Below, piece after piece: positions 17,500 through 25,988 of a stretch of DNA of 64,000 bases. The notes under the pieces are model-generated. The model was not told the origin of the DNA. It saw nothing but the letters and a program-made list of their open reading frames with translations, and ran no database searches. The position numbers were made by a program, and so were the translations under genes. Within the stretch, counting starts at the first letter, position 1, and each line of letters begins with the position of its first letter. This DNA is from Nocardia vaccinii NBRC 15922 (GTDB taxonomy: Bacteria > Actinomycetota > Actinomycetes > Mycobacteriales > Mycobacteriaceae): positions 1 through 64,000 of the forward strand of contig NZ_BDCC01000072.1 in the NCBI RefSeq assembly GCF_001613305.1, given 5' to 3'.

Positions 17500-19152
17500 T
17501 CAGCCCGGCGGGGCGGACGCCAGGGTGGATTCGTCGGAAACGAGCCGGGTGAATGGTGGGGTGTCCGGCTGACAGACTGTGTCGGGCGGGGGCAGCACGC
17601 CGCGCACGAGGTAGTTGTTTTCGTGGGCAATCGCGCAATTGTTCGGGTTGATCAGTGTGGTGTGCCCGTATCCGGCGACGGTGAGCAGTCGAGCGTTGCC
17701 CAGCTCGGCTGTCATGGCCTGGCCGTCTCGATACGGGGTGGCGGGATCGTAGGTGTTGTTGAGGGTGAGGATCGGTGTCGTGGACCGGTTCCAGGGACCG
17801 GTGTAGCGGTGGGCTGCTCTTCCCGGCCAGGTGGAACACGCTTCGGTCGTCCATGACCAGGTAGGCCCGATGGTCCCGGCTCGAAGGGTGCTGGATTCGG
17901 CCAGGTCGTCGTAGAAGTATGGATCGCGTGGGTTGGGACTCTCGCTGCACACCAGCGCATAGAACTGCTCGATGCCCAGGTAGTGCTGCTCCCGCTCGGG
18001 GGCAGGTGGCGACGAGTGGGCCAGCGGGTAGGGAATGACCTCGCTCGGCATCGTCGGGAGCATGGCCAACCGTGTGGTGCTCTGCGGGGACTTGCCCTGC
18101 CACAGGGCCTGCAGCAGCTCGGCCAGCGCCAACCAGTTCGCAGCTCCGACCATGAAGAATTGGACGAGGTACAGGGCCGCGCGAACGGCGGAGGCGGTGA
18201 CGGCGTAGGTGAATATGCCCTGCGGGTGGGTGCGCAGGCGGTCCAGCAGCAGTTCGTACTTGTCGCGCGTCGCCGACGCGTTGTCGGCCGCGAAGGGGCA
18301 GCCGCTGCGGCCGGCTCGGCCGCACAGGTCGAGGAACTGTGTCAGTGTCTCGGCCGTCCCCAGGTCGGAGTTTTCGCGCAGGAAGGTGGGCAGCGCCGGG
18401 TTGTCGTCGTACCAGGCGGTGGGATCGATATTGCCGTCGAGCACCATCGCCCGCACCCGGTCGGGGAAGAGGTTGGCGTAAGTGGCGCCCAGCAGCGACC
18501 CATAGGAGACCCCCAGGTAGGTCAACCGCTCGTCGCCAAGGACCGCGCGCAGCAGATCCAAGTCGTGTGCCTGGTCTGTGGTCGAGACGAACCGCAGCAA
18601 TTCCGGGTCACGCTGCTCGCAATGCCGACCCAGTTCGGCATTGCGTTCGATCCACTGCTGCTCTTGCTCGCGGCCGACCGGAAACCCTGTGGGCAACTGC
18701 GCGGACCAGGCTGCGTACTGCGCGGAACGCGCGAAGCACTGGACGGCGGTCGAGCGCCCGAACCCCCGCGGGTCCCAGCTGACAATGTCGAACCGTTCCC
18801 GCATCTCCCGGGGAATGAACCGATATGCGATGGGAAATAGGTCGATCGCTGGTCCCGGCCCGCCGGGGTTGAACAGCAGGCTGCCGATCCGATGCGCCGG
18901 GTCGGTTGCTCGGTGCCGGATGACCGCCAGCTCGATCGTGCGCAGTTCCGGATGCCGATAGTCCAACGGTGCGGTCACGGTGGCGCATTCGAAACCGGCG
19001 GCGCGGGGGCACTCGGTCCAGACCGGAGTGGGCGGCACCACGGGTGTCGGGTCCGGCGGCTGGGCCGTGGCAGGTGCGGCGCCGCAGGCCACGATTGCGG
19101 CCACCATGATGGAGGTCAGCACACGTCGAGGGGGATGCGGGCGGTTCGACAC
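17500..19152 (-). CDS. Exported TAP-like alpha/beta-hydrolase protease
   Basis: 550 residues. Signal peptide at 1-30 (RRVLTSIMVAAIVACGAAPATA, shown in part). Family of tripeptidyl aminopeptidase/SlpD-SlpE-like proteins: alpha/beta hydrolase 1 domain with LFNPGGPGPA (oxyanion) and nucleophile elbow GVSYGS near residue 223, then the TAP C-terminal domain with NTYDPATP (catalytic Asp) and VAGYGHTTL (catalytic His). It should cleave N-terminal peptides outside the membrane. A truncated paralogue of its C-terminus lies at 3901-4137. Monocistronic; the gap upstream to 19493 holds its promoter. Confidence 0.9.
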   Translation of the reverse strand: MSNRPHPPRRVLTSIMVAAIVACGAAPATAQPPDPTPVVPPTPVWTECPRAAGFECATVTAPLDYRHPELRTIELAVIRHRATDPAHRIGSLLFNPGGPGPAIDLFPIAYRFIPREMRERFDIVSWDPRGFGRSTAVQCFARSAQYAAWSAQLPTGFPVGREQEQQWIERNAELGRHCEQRDPELLRFVSTTDQAHDLDLLRAVLGDERLTYLGVSYGSLLGATYANLFPDRVRAMVLDGNIDPTAWYDDNPALPTFLRENSDLGTAETLTQFLDLCGRAGRSGCPFAADNASATRDKYELLLDRLRTHPQGIFTYAVTASAVRAALYLVQFFMVGAANWLALAELLQALWQGKSPQSTTRLAMLPTMPSEVIPYPLAHSSPPAPEREQHYLGIEQFYALVCSESPNPRDPYFYDDLAESSTLRAGTIGPTWSWTTEACSTWPGRAAHRYTGPWNRSTTPILTLNNTYDPATPYRDGQAMTAELGNARLLTVAGYGHTTLINPNNCAIAHENNYLVRGVLPPPDTVCQPDTPPFTRLVSDESTLASAPPG

Positions 19153-19493
19153 GGATCCTCGCTATCGTCACGGGGACAGTGCGTGGCTGTGCTGCAAGAA
19201 AACTTCGCCCACCGTAGCCGATCACTGAGCAAATGCCGGGTTACGCCGACCGATCGGCGTGGTGGCTTACTTCAGCTCCGACCGCACGAACGCTGCGTAG
19301 TGTCCCAGGTTCCGATGGTCAGCGGGTTCAGGAACTTCGCCGCACTGTTGCCGGCTGACGGGCTGACCGCGCTGCAGGGCCAACTCGACCTCGAAAGAGG
19401 GCAAGGTTCGGCGGCGTAGCGCCGGCGACGATGCCGGTCTCGAGCGAGGACCCCGCCCAACCACATGCCCTTCCCGGTGCGCGGACGCACTGA
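19153..19493. other. Gap upstream of the TAP protease
   Basis: No supportable gene. It contains the protease promoter region and, on the plus strand at 19317-19419, a short protein-like tail (SGFRNFAALLPADGLTALQG) that I cannot assign. Confidence 0.3.
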
Positions 19494-19811
19494 TATCTCA
19501 ATCACAGCCCCAATAGCGGCAAGTCCCCGGACTGGAGCAACGAGATCACGCTGCGCTCGCTCGGTTGGGCGCTCGACTATGACGTGACCTCCTTTGTCGA
19601 GCGCATCAGCCCGACACCGCTGCTCATGATCGTTGCCGAGGACGACACGCTGACGCTCACGGCGATCGCTCTCGACGCGTTCGAAAGCGCGCGGCAGCCC
19701 AAGCAGTTGGTGCTCATGCCCGGTGATCACTACGCGCCGTACCACGACGAGTTCGACAAGGCATCAGGCGCGGCCATCGAATTCTTCGGACAGTACCTGG
19801 CAACCCCGTAG
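19494..19811 (+). pseudogene. C-terminal half of an alpha/beta hydrolase
   Basis: The frame opens after a TGA at 19491 and reads LRSLGWALDYDVTSFVERIS, PTPLLMIVAEDDTLT (acid residue strand), LMPGDHYAPYHDEF (catalytic His region) and ends at 19811. This is the last third of a dienelactone-hydrolase/peptidase-like alpha/beta hydrolase; the nucleophile elbow and everything before it are missing and there is no start site. A truncated gene, next to other debris. Confidence 0.7.
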
Positions 19812-19887
19812 CTTCGGCGCGCCGAATTCGCCCAGTGACCGGCCGGCCGGCCGCGAGCCACGAAATCGAGTCGTCGCGATCGGTACC

Positions 19888-19959
19888 CTCGCGGGCCAGA
19901 TCCTGATCACCGCCCCGGTGGCGATCGGCGCCGCGATCCAGTACTTCAGCACCATCAAC
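19888..19959 (+). repeat. 72-bp repeat, copy 2
   Basis: 69 of 72 bases match copy 1 (16903-16974). The same frame continues to a TAG at 19981, encoding LAGQILITAPVAIGAAIQYF then STINQPFSATK. No start codon with a ribosome site precedes it, so if copy 1 is a gene this copy is probably 5'-truncated. Confidence 0.8.
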
Positions 19960-20239
19960 CAGCCCTTCAGCGCGACCAAGTAGGGTCCGGAGCCGACACG
20001 GCAACACGGGTCGGCCCCGGCAATGACCGGGGCCGACCGCGTCGGCGCACGATGCGTCGGCGCCGAGGGGGCGCGCGCTCACTGCCGGGGCGGGCCGCCG
20101 CCGCTGCCACACCCGTTGACACGGTCGGTGCGCGGTGGTTGAGTGAATTCGCAGGATTGTTGCCAGCAGATACTTTCGCCGGCCGTCGGAATTCCATCAC
20201 ACAGGCCGGTCGCTTCATTCGGCGAATCGGGTATCGATC

Positions 20240-20395
20240 ATGATCATTCTCGGAATCATTCTTCTCGTCGTGGGTTTTCTGTTGAAAAGCCAGATCCTCT
20301 GGATCATCGGCATCGCGGTCCTCGTGATCGGCCTGGTGTTGCTGGCCCTGGGGTCGATGGGTCGCGCCGTCGGCGGGCGACGGCACTACTTCTGA
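20240..20395 (+). CDS. DUF6131-like small membrane protein
   Basis: 51 residues, ATG at 20240. Two hydrophobic helices (IILGIILLVVGFLL and LWIIGIAVLVIGLVLLALGS) joined by KSQI, then a basic tail MGRAVGGRRHYF. This layout is typical of DUF6131 proteins, found across Mycobacteriales with unknown function. It stands alone and converges on the gene ending at 20452. Confidence 0.8.
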   Translation: MIILGIILLVVGFLLKSQILWIIGIAVLVIGLVLLALGSMGRAVGGRRHYF

Positions 20396-20451
20396 CGCGG
20401 TCCCGGAACCGGCCGCACGGGCGCGATAAGCGTGCGACTCCCGCGCTCGGG

Positions 20452-20991
20452 TCAACGTCCCCACAGGGCGTGATGTGCGCGCGGCCAGAATTCGAAGCCG
20501 GCGGTCGCGACGCCGCCCGTGCCGATCACCACGATCGCCGCGTCGACGCTGGTGCGCCCTTCACGCGCCCAGTAGACGTCCTCGAGATCCAGCAACAGTG
20601 CCAGCTCGTCGATGATCAGCGCGGAAGCGGCGCCGTATGAGGTGGCCACCACCGGGTGGCGGCGGGCCCGCTCGGTTCCTCGCAATGCCACCAATCCCAC
20701 CGCGGCGAGCATCGCGATGCCGATGTTGTAGTGGTGAAAATGCCTGCCCCCCAGCCTGAATCCACCACCGGTGGGTCCGTGTCCGGCGCGGATCCAATGC
20801 GTGAGCACCCGTGTGACCCCGAAAGTCGTCGTGAACGCCGCCCACGCCCATACCGCCGACCGCTCGCCGGGGCCCAGTGTCTCCGTCCACGCCCGCCGCA
20901 CCTCGCGGACCCGATGCTGCGCGGTAGCCAGGGCGCGGCGCGACTCTCGATCGGTCATCACCCCATCGTCGTCCGGCCCGACATTCACCAC
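20452..20991 (-). CDS. Integral membrane protein, actinobacterial
   Basis: Up to 179 residues; start at 20991 (GTG) or the ATG at 20958 (MTDRES). Three to four membrane segments: SAVWAWAAFTTTFGVTRV, IGIAMLAAVGLVAL, a segment around SYGAASALIIDELALLL, and VDAAIVVIGTGGVATA. Conserved-looking motifs HHYNIGIA and DELALLLDLEDVYW..EGR resemble uncharacterised actinobacterial membrane proteins. Function unknown; monocistronic. Confidence 0.75.
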   Translation of the reverse strand: MVNVGPDDDGVMTDRESRRALATAQHRVREVRRAWTETLGPGERSAVWAWAAFTTTFGVTRVLTHWIRAGHGPTGGGFRLGGRHFHHYNIGIAMLAAVGLVALRGTERARRHPVVATSYGAASALIIDELALLLDLEDVYWAREGRTSVDAAIVVIGTGGVATAGFEFWPRAHHALWGR

Positions 20992-21060
20992 GCGTTATTC
21001 AGCAAATTTCGAGATAACCGGATGCATGCGCCTCGTCCGCGTTGCGGGTGGCGCGTGCGG

Positions 21061-21834
21061 TCATCGGGCGCTCCACCCGCCGTCCATGGAATAGCTGGCG
21101 CCGGTCACCGACCGGGCCGAATCGGTGCACAGCCATCCGACCAGGGAGGCGACCTCGTCGGGCTCGATCAGATGTTTCACCGCGGATTCGCTCAGCAAGA
21201 TCCGCTGCTCGACGTCCTGTTCGGGAATGCCGTGCGCCAGGGCCTGTTCGGCGATCTGCCGGTCGACCAGTGGAGTTCGCACGTATCCCGGACTGACGCA
21301 GTTGCTGGTCACGCCGTGTTCGGCGCCTTCGAGCGCGGTGACTTTGGACAGGCCTTCCAGAGCGTGTTTGGCGGTCACATAGGCGGATTTGTAGGGCGAG
21401 GCGCGCAGGCCGTGGACGGAGGAGATGTTGATGATGCGCCCGTAGCCGCGCTCGTACATCTGCGGCAGCGCGGCACGGATGAGCAGGAACGGAGCCTCGA
21501 CCATCAGGGTCAGCATGGTGCGGAATCGCCGGAGCGGGAAGTCGGGAATCGGGTGGACCGTTTGCACGCCGGCGTTGTTGATCAGAATGTCGCAGTCCAG
21601 TCGCAGTGAGTCGAGTGCGTCGACATCGCAGAGATCGACTTCCCAGGCGGTTCCGCCGATCTCGTCGGCGACCCGCCTCGCGCCGGCGCCGTCGATGTCG
21701 GCCACGGTGACCGAGATGTTCGCGGCGGCCAATTCGCGGGCGCAGGCCGCGCCGATACCACTGGCGGCACCGGTCACCAGCGCCGAACGCCCGCGACCGG
21801 CGGGGTCGGCCACAGCAGGGGTCGAGGTACGCAC
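21061..21834 (-). CDS. 3-hydroxybutyrate dehydrogenase (SDR family)
   Basis: 257 residues. Short-chain dehydrogenase: TGAASGIGAACARELA (cofactor loop), NNAGVQ, catalytic INISSVHGL (Ser), SAYVTAKHAL (Tyr and Lys). The segment SVHGLRASPYKSAYV and the IPEQDVEQRILL insert are typical of D-3-hydroxybutyrate dehydrogenase (EC 1.1.1.30), which converts 3-hydroxybutyrate to acetoacetate with NAD+. The LysR gene upstream on the same strand and the MHS transporter beyond it suggest a carboxylate-uptake and oxidation unit. Confidence 0.85.
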   Translation of the reverse strand: MRTSTPAVADPAGRGRSALVTGAASGIGAACARELAAANISVTVADIDGAGARRVADEIGGTAWEVDLCDVDALDSLRLDCDILINNAGVQTVHPIPDFPLRRFRTMLTLMVEAPFLLIRAALPQMYERGYGRIINISSVHGLRASPYKSAYVTAKHALEGLSKVTALEGAEHGVTSNCVSPGYVRTPLVDRQIAEQALAHGIPEQDVEQRILLSESAVKHLIEPDEVASLVGWLCTDSARSVTGASYSMDGGWSAR

Positions 21835-21917
21835 GCGGCACTCACTTTCGGCCCGGACGGCAGCGTCGGGACCACCGAAACGATGACCATCGGGCCCGGT
21901 TCGACGGGCCCGGCAGA

Positions 21918-21944
21918 CGAATACGATCGAAAAGAGTATTCGTG
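21918..21944. promoter_or_regulatory. Inverted repeat ACGAATAC-N11-GTATTCGT before the SDR gene
   Basis: Perfect 8-base arms centred about 97 bases upstream of the SDR start codon, in the only AT-richer stretch of this gap. Spacing and symmetry fit an operator for a dimeric regulator (TetR- or LysR-type). Pattern evidence only. Confidence 0.45.
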
Positions 21945-21977
21945 CACATCGACCGGCGAATCAATGGCGAGTTCCGC

Positions 21978-22009
21978 ACCCCAGATCTGCATGTATGCAG
22001 ATCTGGGGT
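21978..22009. terminator. Perfect 15-bp hairpin at the end of the LysR gene
   Basis: ACCCCAGATCTGCAT, GT, ATGCAGATCTGGGGT: perfect 15-base arms around 2 bases, starting exactly at the LysR stop codon (22009-22011). On the minus strand it could terminate LysR transcription, although no T run follows, as is common in actinobacteria. It could also be an operator for the SDR gene. Confidence 0.6.
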
Positions 22010-22947
22010 CAGGTACCGCTGGATCCTGTCGCGTTCGAGCCCAGCATCCGGTCGCGCTGTTCGGCGACGGTGGCCCGGAGGGCTTGCAGGACGGCGGAAA
22101 CCTCCGGACGGCGAAGGGTTTCGGCGCGGGCGACGAGCCAGTAGGTGAGGCGTACGTCGGCCTTGTCGGGCAGGACCCGGACGAGGTCGGAGTGCCGGTC
22201 CGCCATGAAGCACGGCAGCAGCCCCAGTCCGGCCGACGCCCGGGTTGCCTCGACGTGGACGAAAACGTTGGTGGAGGTGACCGATTCGCGCATCGTGGGC
22301 GCGAAGCTGGAGGCCAGGTCCAAATCGTCGACCTGCAACATCGAGTCGATGAAGTACACCAGCGAGTAGTTCGTCAGATCATCGAGTGTCCGTGGGATGC
22401 CGTGTGCCGCAAGGTAATCTCGGGAACCGTAAAGGCCCAGGCAGTAGTCGCCCAGGGGGATGGCCTCGGCGCGCCGCACATTCGGCCGTCCGACCACGAC
22501 CTCGATATCGAGCCCGGACCGCTGGATGGACGCCCTGCGCGTGGTCGCGATGATCTCGACGGCGATCTTCGGGTGACGGCGTTGTACACGTGCGGCCGAC
22601 GGGGCGGCGATGTAGGCGCTGAACCCGTCTGTCGCCGAAAGCCGTACCACCCCTTCGAGAATGCGGTCGCCGTCCGCGTCGGCGGACAGGGACCGGACCG
22701 CCGAGTCCACCGCTTCCGCCGCGGCGAGCGCCTCGCGGCCCAACTCGGTGAGCTCCCATCCACCGGCTACCCGGGTCAGCACGCGGCCCCCGAGCGTCTG
22801 TTCGAGGGCGGCGATCCGGCGCGAGATCGTGGTGTGGTTGAGGCCGAGTTCCTCTGCGGCGCTGACGAACCGCCCCGATCGGGCGACCGCCAGCAGCACC
22901 AACAGGTCGTCCGCACTGGGACGCCGGCTCACTGGACCATCGGGCAT
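22009..22947 (-). CDS. LysR-family transcriptional regulator
   Basis: 312 residues from the ATG at 22947. N-terminal winged HTH: LLVLLAVARSGRFVSAAEEL, GLNHTTISRRIAALEQTLG. The C-terminal effector domain has the usual LysR spacing (VRLSATDGFSAY at the start of the first lobe, ASAGLGLLPCFMADR in the second). Divergent from the MHS transporter with 133 bases between starts, so it probably controls that gene and perhaps the SDR gene downstream of it. Confidence 0.92.
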   Translation of the reverse strand: MPDGPVSRRPSADDLLVLLAVARSGRFVSAAEELGLNHTTISRRIAALEQTLGGRVLTRVAGGWELTELGREALAAAEAVDSAVRSLSADADGDRILEGVVRLSATDGFSAYIAAPSAARVQRRHPKIAVEIIATTRRASIQRSGLDIEVVVGRPNVRRAEAIPLGDYCLGLYGSRDYLAAHGIPRTLDDLTNYSLVYFIDSMLQVDDLDLASSFAPTMRESVTSTNVFVHVEATRASAGLGLLPCFMADRHSDLVRVLPDKADVRLTYWLVARAETLRRPEVSAVLQALRATVAEQRDRMLGSNATGSSGT

Positions 22948-22948
22948 A

Positions 22949-23007
22949 TCTGCATCATCGCAGAACCGGACTGCGCAACTGGGCATTGCTCCCCGCGAAT
23001 ATCTGCG
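22949..23007. promoter_or_regulatory. LysR/MHS intergenic operator candidates
   Basis: TCTGC-ATCATC-GCAGA (22949-22964) is a perfect 5-base inverted repeat overlapping the LysR leader, and ATATCTGC occurs at 22947-22953 (first base adjoining the start codon) and again at about 23001. Such half-sites fit LysR-type binding in a divergent promoter; unproven. Confidence 0.35.
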
Positions 23008-23080
23008 CCAATACTCATTCGTCACGAAAGGTGTGTTGGTCGTCACACGGCCGATGTTGCGGTTATGAAGGAGCAATGCG

Positions 23081-24449
23081 ATGAGGGTACGCAACACGCC
23101 GCCGGGCGGTGTCGCCACGGGCACGGTCGCCGGTGGGCTGCGGCGGGTGGGGGCCGCGTCGATGGCCGGCACCGTCGTGGAGTGGTACGAATTCTTCCTG
23201 TACGGCACGGCCGCGACGCTGGTGTTCGGCAAGGTGTTCTTCGCCGCGGGCGGTAGCGATCTCGACGGCGTGCTGGACGCGTTCATCACCTATGCGGTGG
23301 GGTTCGCGGCGCGGCCCTTGGGCGGCATCGTGTTCGGGCATTACGGCGATAAATTCGGTCGCAAGAAATTGCTGCAGACGAGTCTGCTTCTGGTGGGCCT
23401 GTCCACCTTCGGGATGGGGTGTCTGCCCACGTTCCACCAGGCCGGATACTGGGCGCCGGCCCTGCTCGTCGCGCTGCGGTTCGTGCAGGGTTTCGCGGTC
23501 GGTGGGGAATGGGGCGGGGCGGTTCTGCTCGTGGCCGAGCACAGTCCGAGTCGCGGCCGGGGCTTCTGGGCCAGCTGGCCGCAGGCCGGAGTGCCGGCGG
23601 GCAACATGCTCGCGACCGTGGTGTTGCTGGTGCTGACTTCGACCCTGTCCGACGCGGCGTTTCTGAGTTGGGGCTGGCGCGTGGCGTTCTGGTTGTCGGC
23701 GTTGATCGTGCTGATCGGCTACTACGTGCGCACGAAGGTCACCGACGCGCCGATTTTCCTTGCGGCGCAGCAGGAAGCGGAGCGGGCGAAGGCGGCCTCC
23801 TACAGTGTGGTCGAGGTGTTGCGCGGGTATCCGCGCGGAGTGTTCACCGCCATGGGACTGCGGTTCGGCGAGAACGTGATGTACTACCTGGTCGTCACCT
23901 TCTCCATCACCTATCTGAAAGTGCACGTCAAGGCGGACACCCAGGTGATCCTGTGGTGGCTGTTGGCCGCGCACGCGGTGCACTTCGTGATCATCCCGCA
24001 GGTCGGTCGGCTCAGCGACTGCATCGGGCGGCGCCCGGTCTATCTGATCGGCGCGCTGGCGACGGCGACGTGGGGATTCTTCGCCTTCCCGATGATGGAC
24101 AGCGGCCACGACGCGGTCATCATGTCCGCCATCGTCGTCGGACTGGTGTTCCACGCGTTCATGTACGCTCCGCAGCCGCGAGATGTTCCCCACTCGGATG
24201 CGGTATTCCGGTGTGTCACTGGGCTATCAGGCGACCTCGATCGTCGCCGGGTCGCTCGCGCCGATCATCGCGGTACGTCTGCTGCACAGCTACGGATCAT
24301 CGGTGCCGATCGCCTGGTATCTCGCCGGTGCGGCGGCGATCACGCTGGTGGCTGTCGCGTTCACCCGGGAAACCCGCGGCCTCGACCTGCGATCGATCGA
24401 CGAGGCGGATGCGTTGCGGCCGACTGCGGCCGAGCGGCAGCACGCATGA
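23081..24449 (+). pseudogene. MHS-family metabolite:H+ symporter, frameshifted
   Basis: ATG at 23081 after AAGGAG. The first frame reads as a normal MFS/MHS transporter (AGTVVEWYEFFLYGTAATLV, FGHYGDKFGRKK, RFVQGFAVGGEWGGAVLL) to YAPQP near 24178. Then similarity jumps to the frame starting EMFPTRMRYSGVSLGYQ and runs to 24449. Family members read YAPQPAIMAEMFPTR, so about 11 bases appear deleted at 24178-24180. As written, the last 90 residues (helices 10-12) are lost, so the protein should be inactive unless this is an assembly error. Substrate would be a carboxylate such as those moved by ShiA/KgtP-like proteins. Confidence 0.85.
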
Positions 24450-24482
24450 TCGCCGGAAAATCGACGGTAGAAGAACGCGCGG

Positions 24483-24635
24483 TCACTTCTTGGTGATGGT
24501 TCGCACCCGCTGCTCGGCTGTGGTGTAGCTGATCGAGCACGTTTCCGGGTCCAACGGCTGATGGTCGTATGCCTGGCGGGTGGGCACGGATATCGATAGG
24601 TCGTGCTCAAAAGCCGCGGATACGAGAGAAATTCA
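24483..24635 (-). other. Possible small or partial coding sequence
   Basis: The minus strand is open from 24635 to a stop at 24483 and reads LVSAAFEHDLSISVPTRQAY, then DHQPLDPETCSISYTTAEQR and a KK end, with strongly GC-rich third positions. There is no ATG; a GTG at about 24585 would give 34 residues. It converges on the transporter. Either a small gene or the tail of a lost one. Family not recognised. Confidence 0.35.
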
Positions 24636-24810
24636 TGTGTTCTCTATCAAACTGTCGCGAGCTGTGGCACACTTTGTGATAGTTGAACCAGTGCACTTCT
24701 ATCACCTCGAACCGCTCGATCGATTCGGGGAGAGAAGTCGGAATGTCCGTCCAGAAGGCAGAACCGAGAGCAACTTGGTTCGGCATCGTCAGCTTTCGGA
24801 GGAACAGATC

Positions 24811-25821
24811 GTGACCATCGCCCCGCACGAATCCGGCCGTCCCCCAACGGGTCTCGCGCCCGAGCCGGAGCTGACCGTCGACGGTGAACCGGTCGAGCTC
24901 ATCTCACCCGACTCGCTGACCGCCGAGATGGTGGGGCACTGGACCTACCTGATCCTGGAGGCGGCCGCATTCCTGATGCAGGGCATGCATCCGGTCATCG
25001 CCGATGTCACCGGCGAGTATTCGATCGCGCGGACCGACCCGGGCGGGCGCGCCATCCGTTCGGTGGACTCCGTGCTGCGCTGGACCTACGGCGGGATCGA
25101 GGCCGTCGAGGAAGGGCGGCGGCTGCGGTCGCTGCATCAGCCGTTGACCATGCGCAACGCCGAGGGTAAACACATCAGCGCCCTCGATCCGGGTGCATAC
25201 CAGTGGGTGATCGCCACCGCGTACATCACCACCGTCAACGCCGGACCGCTGCTGATCGGCCGTGAATTCACCGACGCCGAACAGCAGGAGTTGCTGCGCG
25301 ACAATTGCCGTCTCGCCCGCCTGCTACGCGTGCCGATGAAGGGCTACCCGATCACCCGGGAGGAGTTCGACGACTATTTCACCCGGATGATCGATACGAC
25401 ATTGCAGGCGAGCCCGGACGTGCTGGAGTCGGTCGGCCAGCTACGCAGCGGCCGGCCCCAGCCCGAAGCCCTGGAAAAGGTGCCGGCCCTGCTGCGTCCG
25501 CTGGTGGCGCTCACCGCGCGCCCGGCCCTGCGGATGACGTATCTGGCGATGATCGCCGCCATGGACCCGCGGGTGCGCGCGATGCTCGGCGTCGAGCCGA
25601 GCGCACGCGAAAAGGCCCAGGTGCGTTTGATTTTCGGTGCTGTGCGGACCGCCTACCGAATCCTGCCCGACCGGCTCACCTACTTCCCCCTCGCGTATCA
25701 CGCTCGCAAACACCACGAATGCATTCAGGCGATGAAGCGCCGGGAGGACAAGTCGGCCGCCTACCGGGTCCGCCCGAAACAAGCGCTGCGTCCGGCCGCG
25801 ACCACATCGAATCCGAAGTGA
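24811..25821 (+). CDS. DUF2236 (MpaB/oxygenase-like) protein
   Basis: 336 residues. The GTG at 24811 is preceded by GGAGGAAC at proper distance; the frame is open further upstream without support. DUF2236 pattern: VGHWTYLILEAAAFLMQGMH, GRRLRSLHQPLTM, SALDPGAYQWVIATAY and a C-terminal ILPDRLTYFPLAYHA. Relatives include MpaB-type oxygenases and rubber oxygenase Lcp, heme proteins that cleave polyprenyl C=C bonds. The substrate here is unknown. One of three DUF2236 genes within 11 kb. A 360-base leader lies upstream. Confidence 0.85.
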   Translation: MTIAPHESGRPPTGLAPEPELTVDGEPVELISPDSLTAEMVGHWTYLILEAAAFLMQGMHPVIADVTGEYSIARTDPGGRAIRSVDSVLRWTYGGIEAVEEGRRLRSLHQPLTMRNAEGKHISALDPGAYQWVIATAYITTVNAGPLLIGREFTDAEQQELLRDNCRLARLLRVPMKGYPITREEFDDYFTRMIDTTLQASPDVLESVGQLRSGRPQPEALEKVPALLRPLVALTARPALRMTYLAMIAAMDPRVRAMLGVEPSAREKAQVRLIFGAVRTAYRILPDRLTYFPLAYHARKHHECIQAMKRREDKSAAYRVRPKQALRPAATTSNPK

Positions 25822-25988
25822 ACGCAACGACGGTCGCCGAGTGACCGACCGGCGACCACGCGGCTACCGCGAGCACAGTCGTGACCATGCCGTCCAGCTC
25901 GACGCCGCGACCCTTCGCGCACGAGGTTCGGGCCGGTGCGGCAGCCGTCCACGCTCGTGCCCGCGCTGACCAGCGGCAGGCGCGCGGT

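Noticed and set aside
19317..20220. Possible second repeat pair (FAALLPAD at 19340 and FAGLLPAD at 20150)
   Set aside because: Similarity is only about eight residues with poorly matching DNA; chance is a sufficient explanation.
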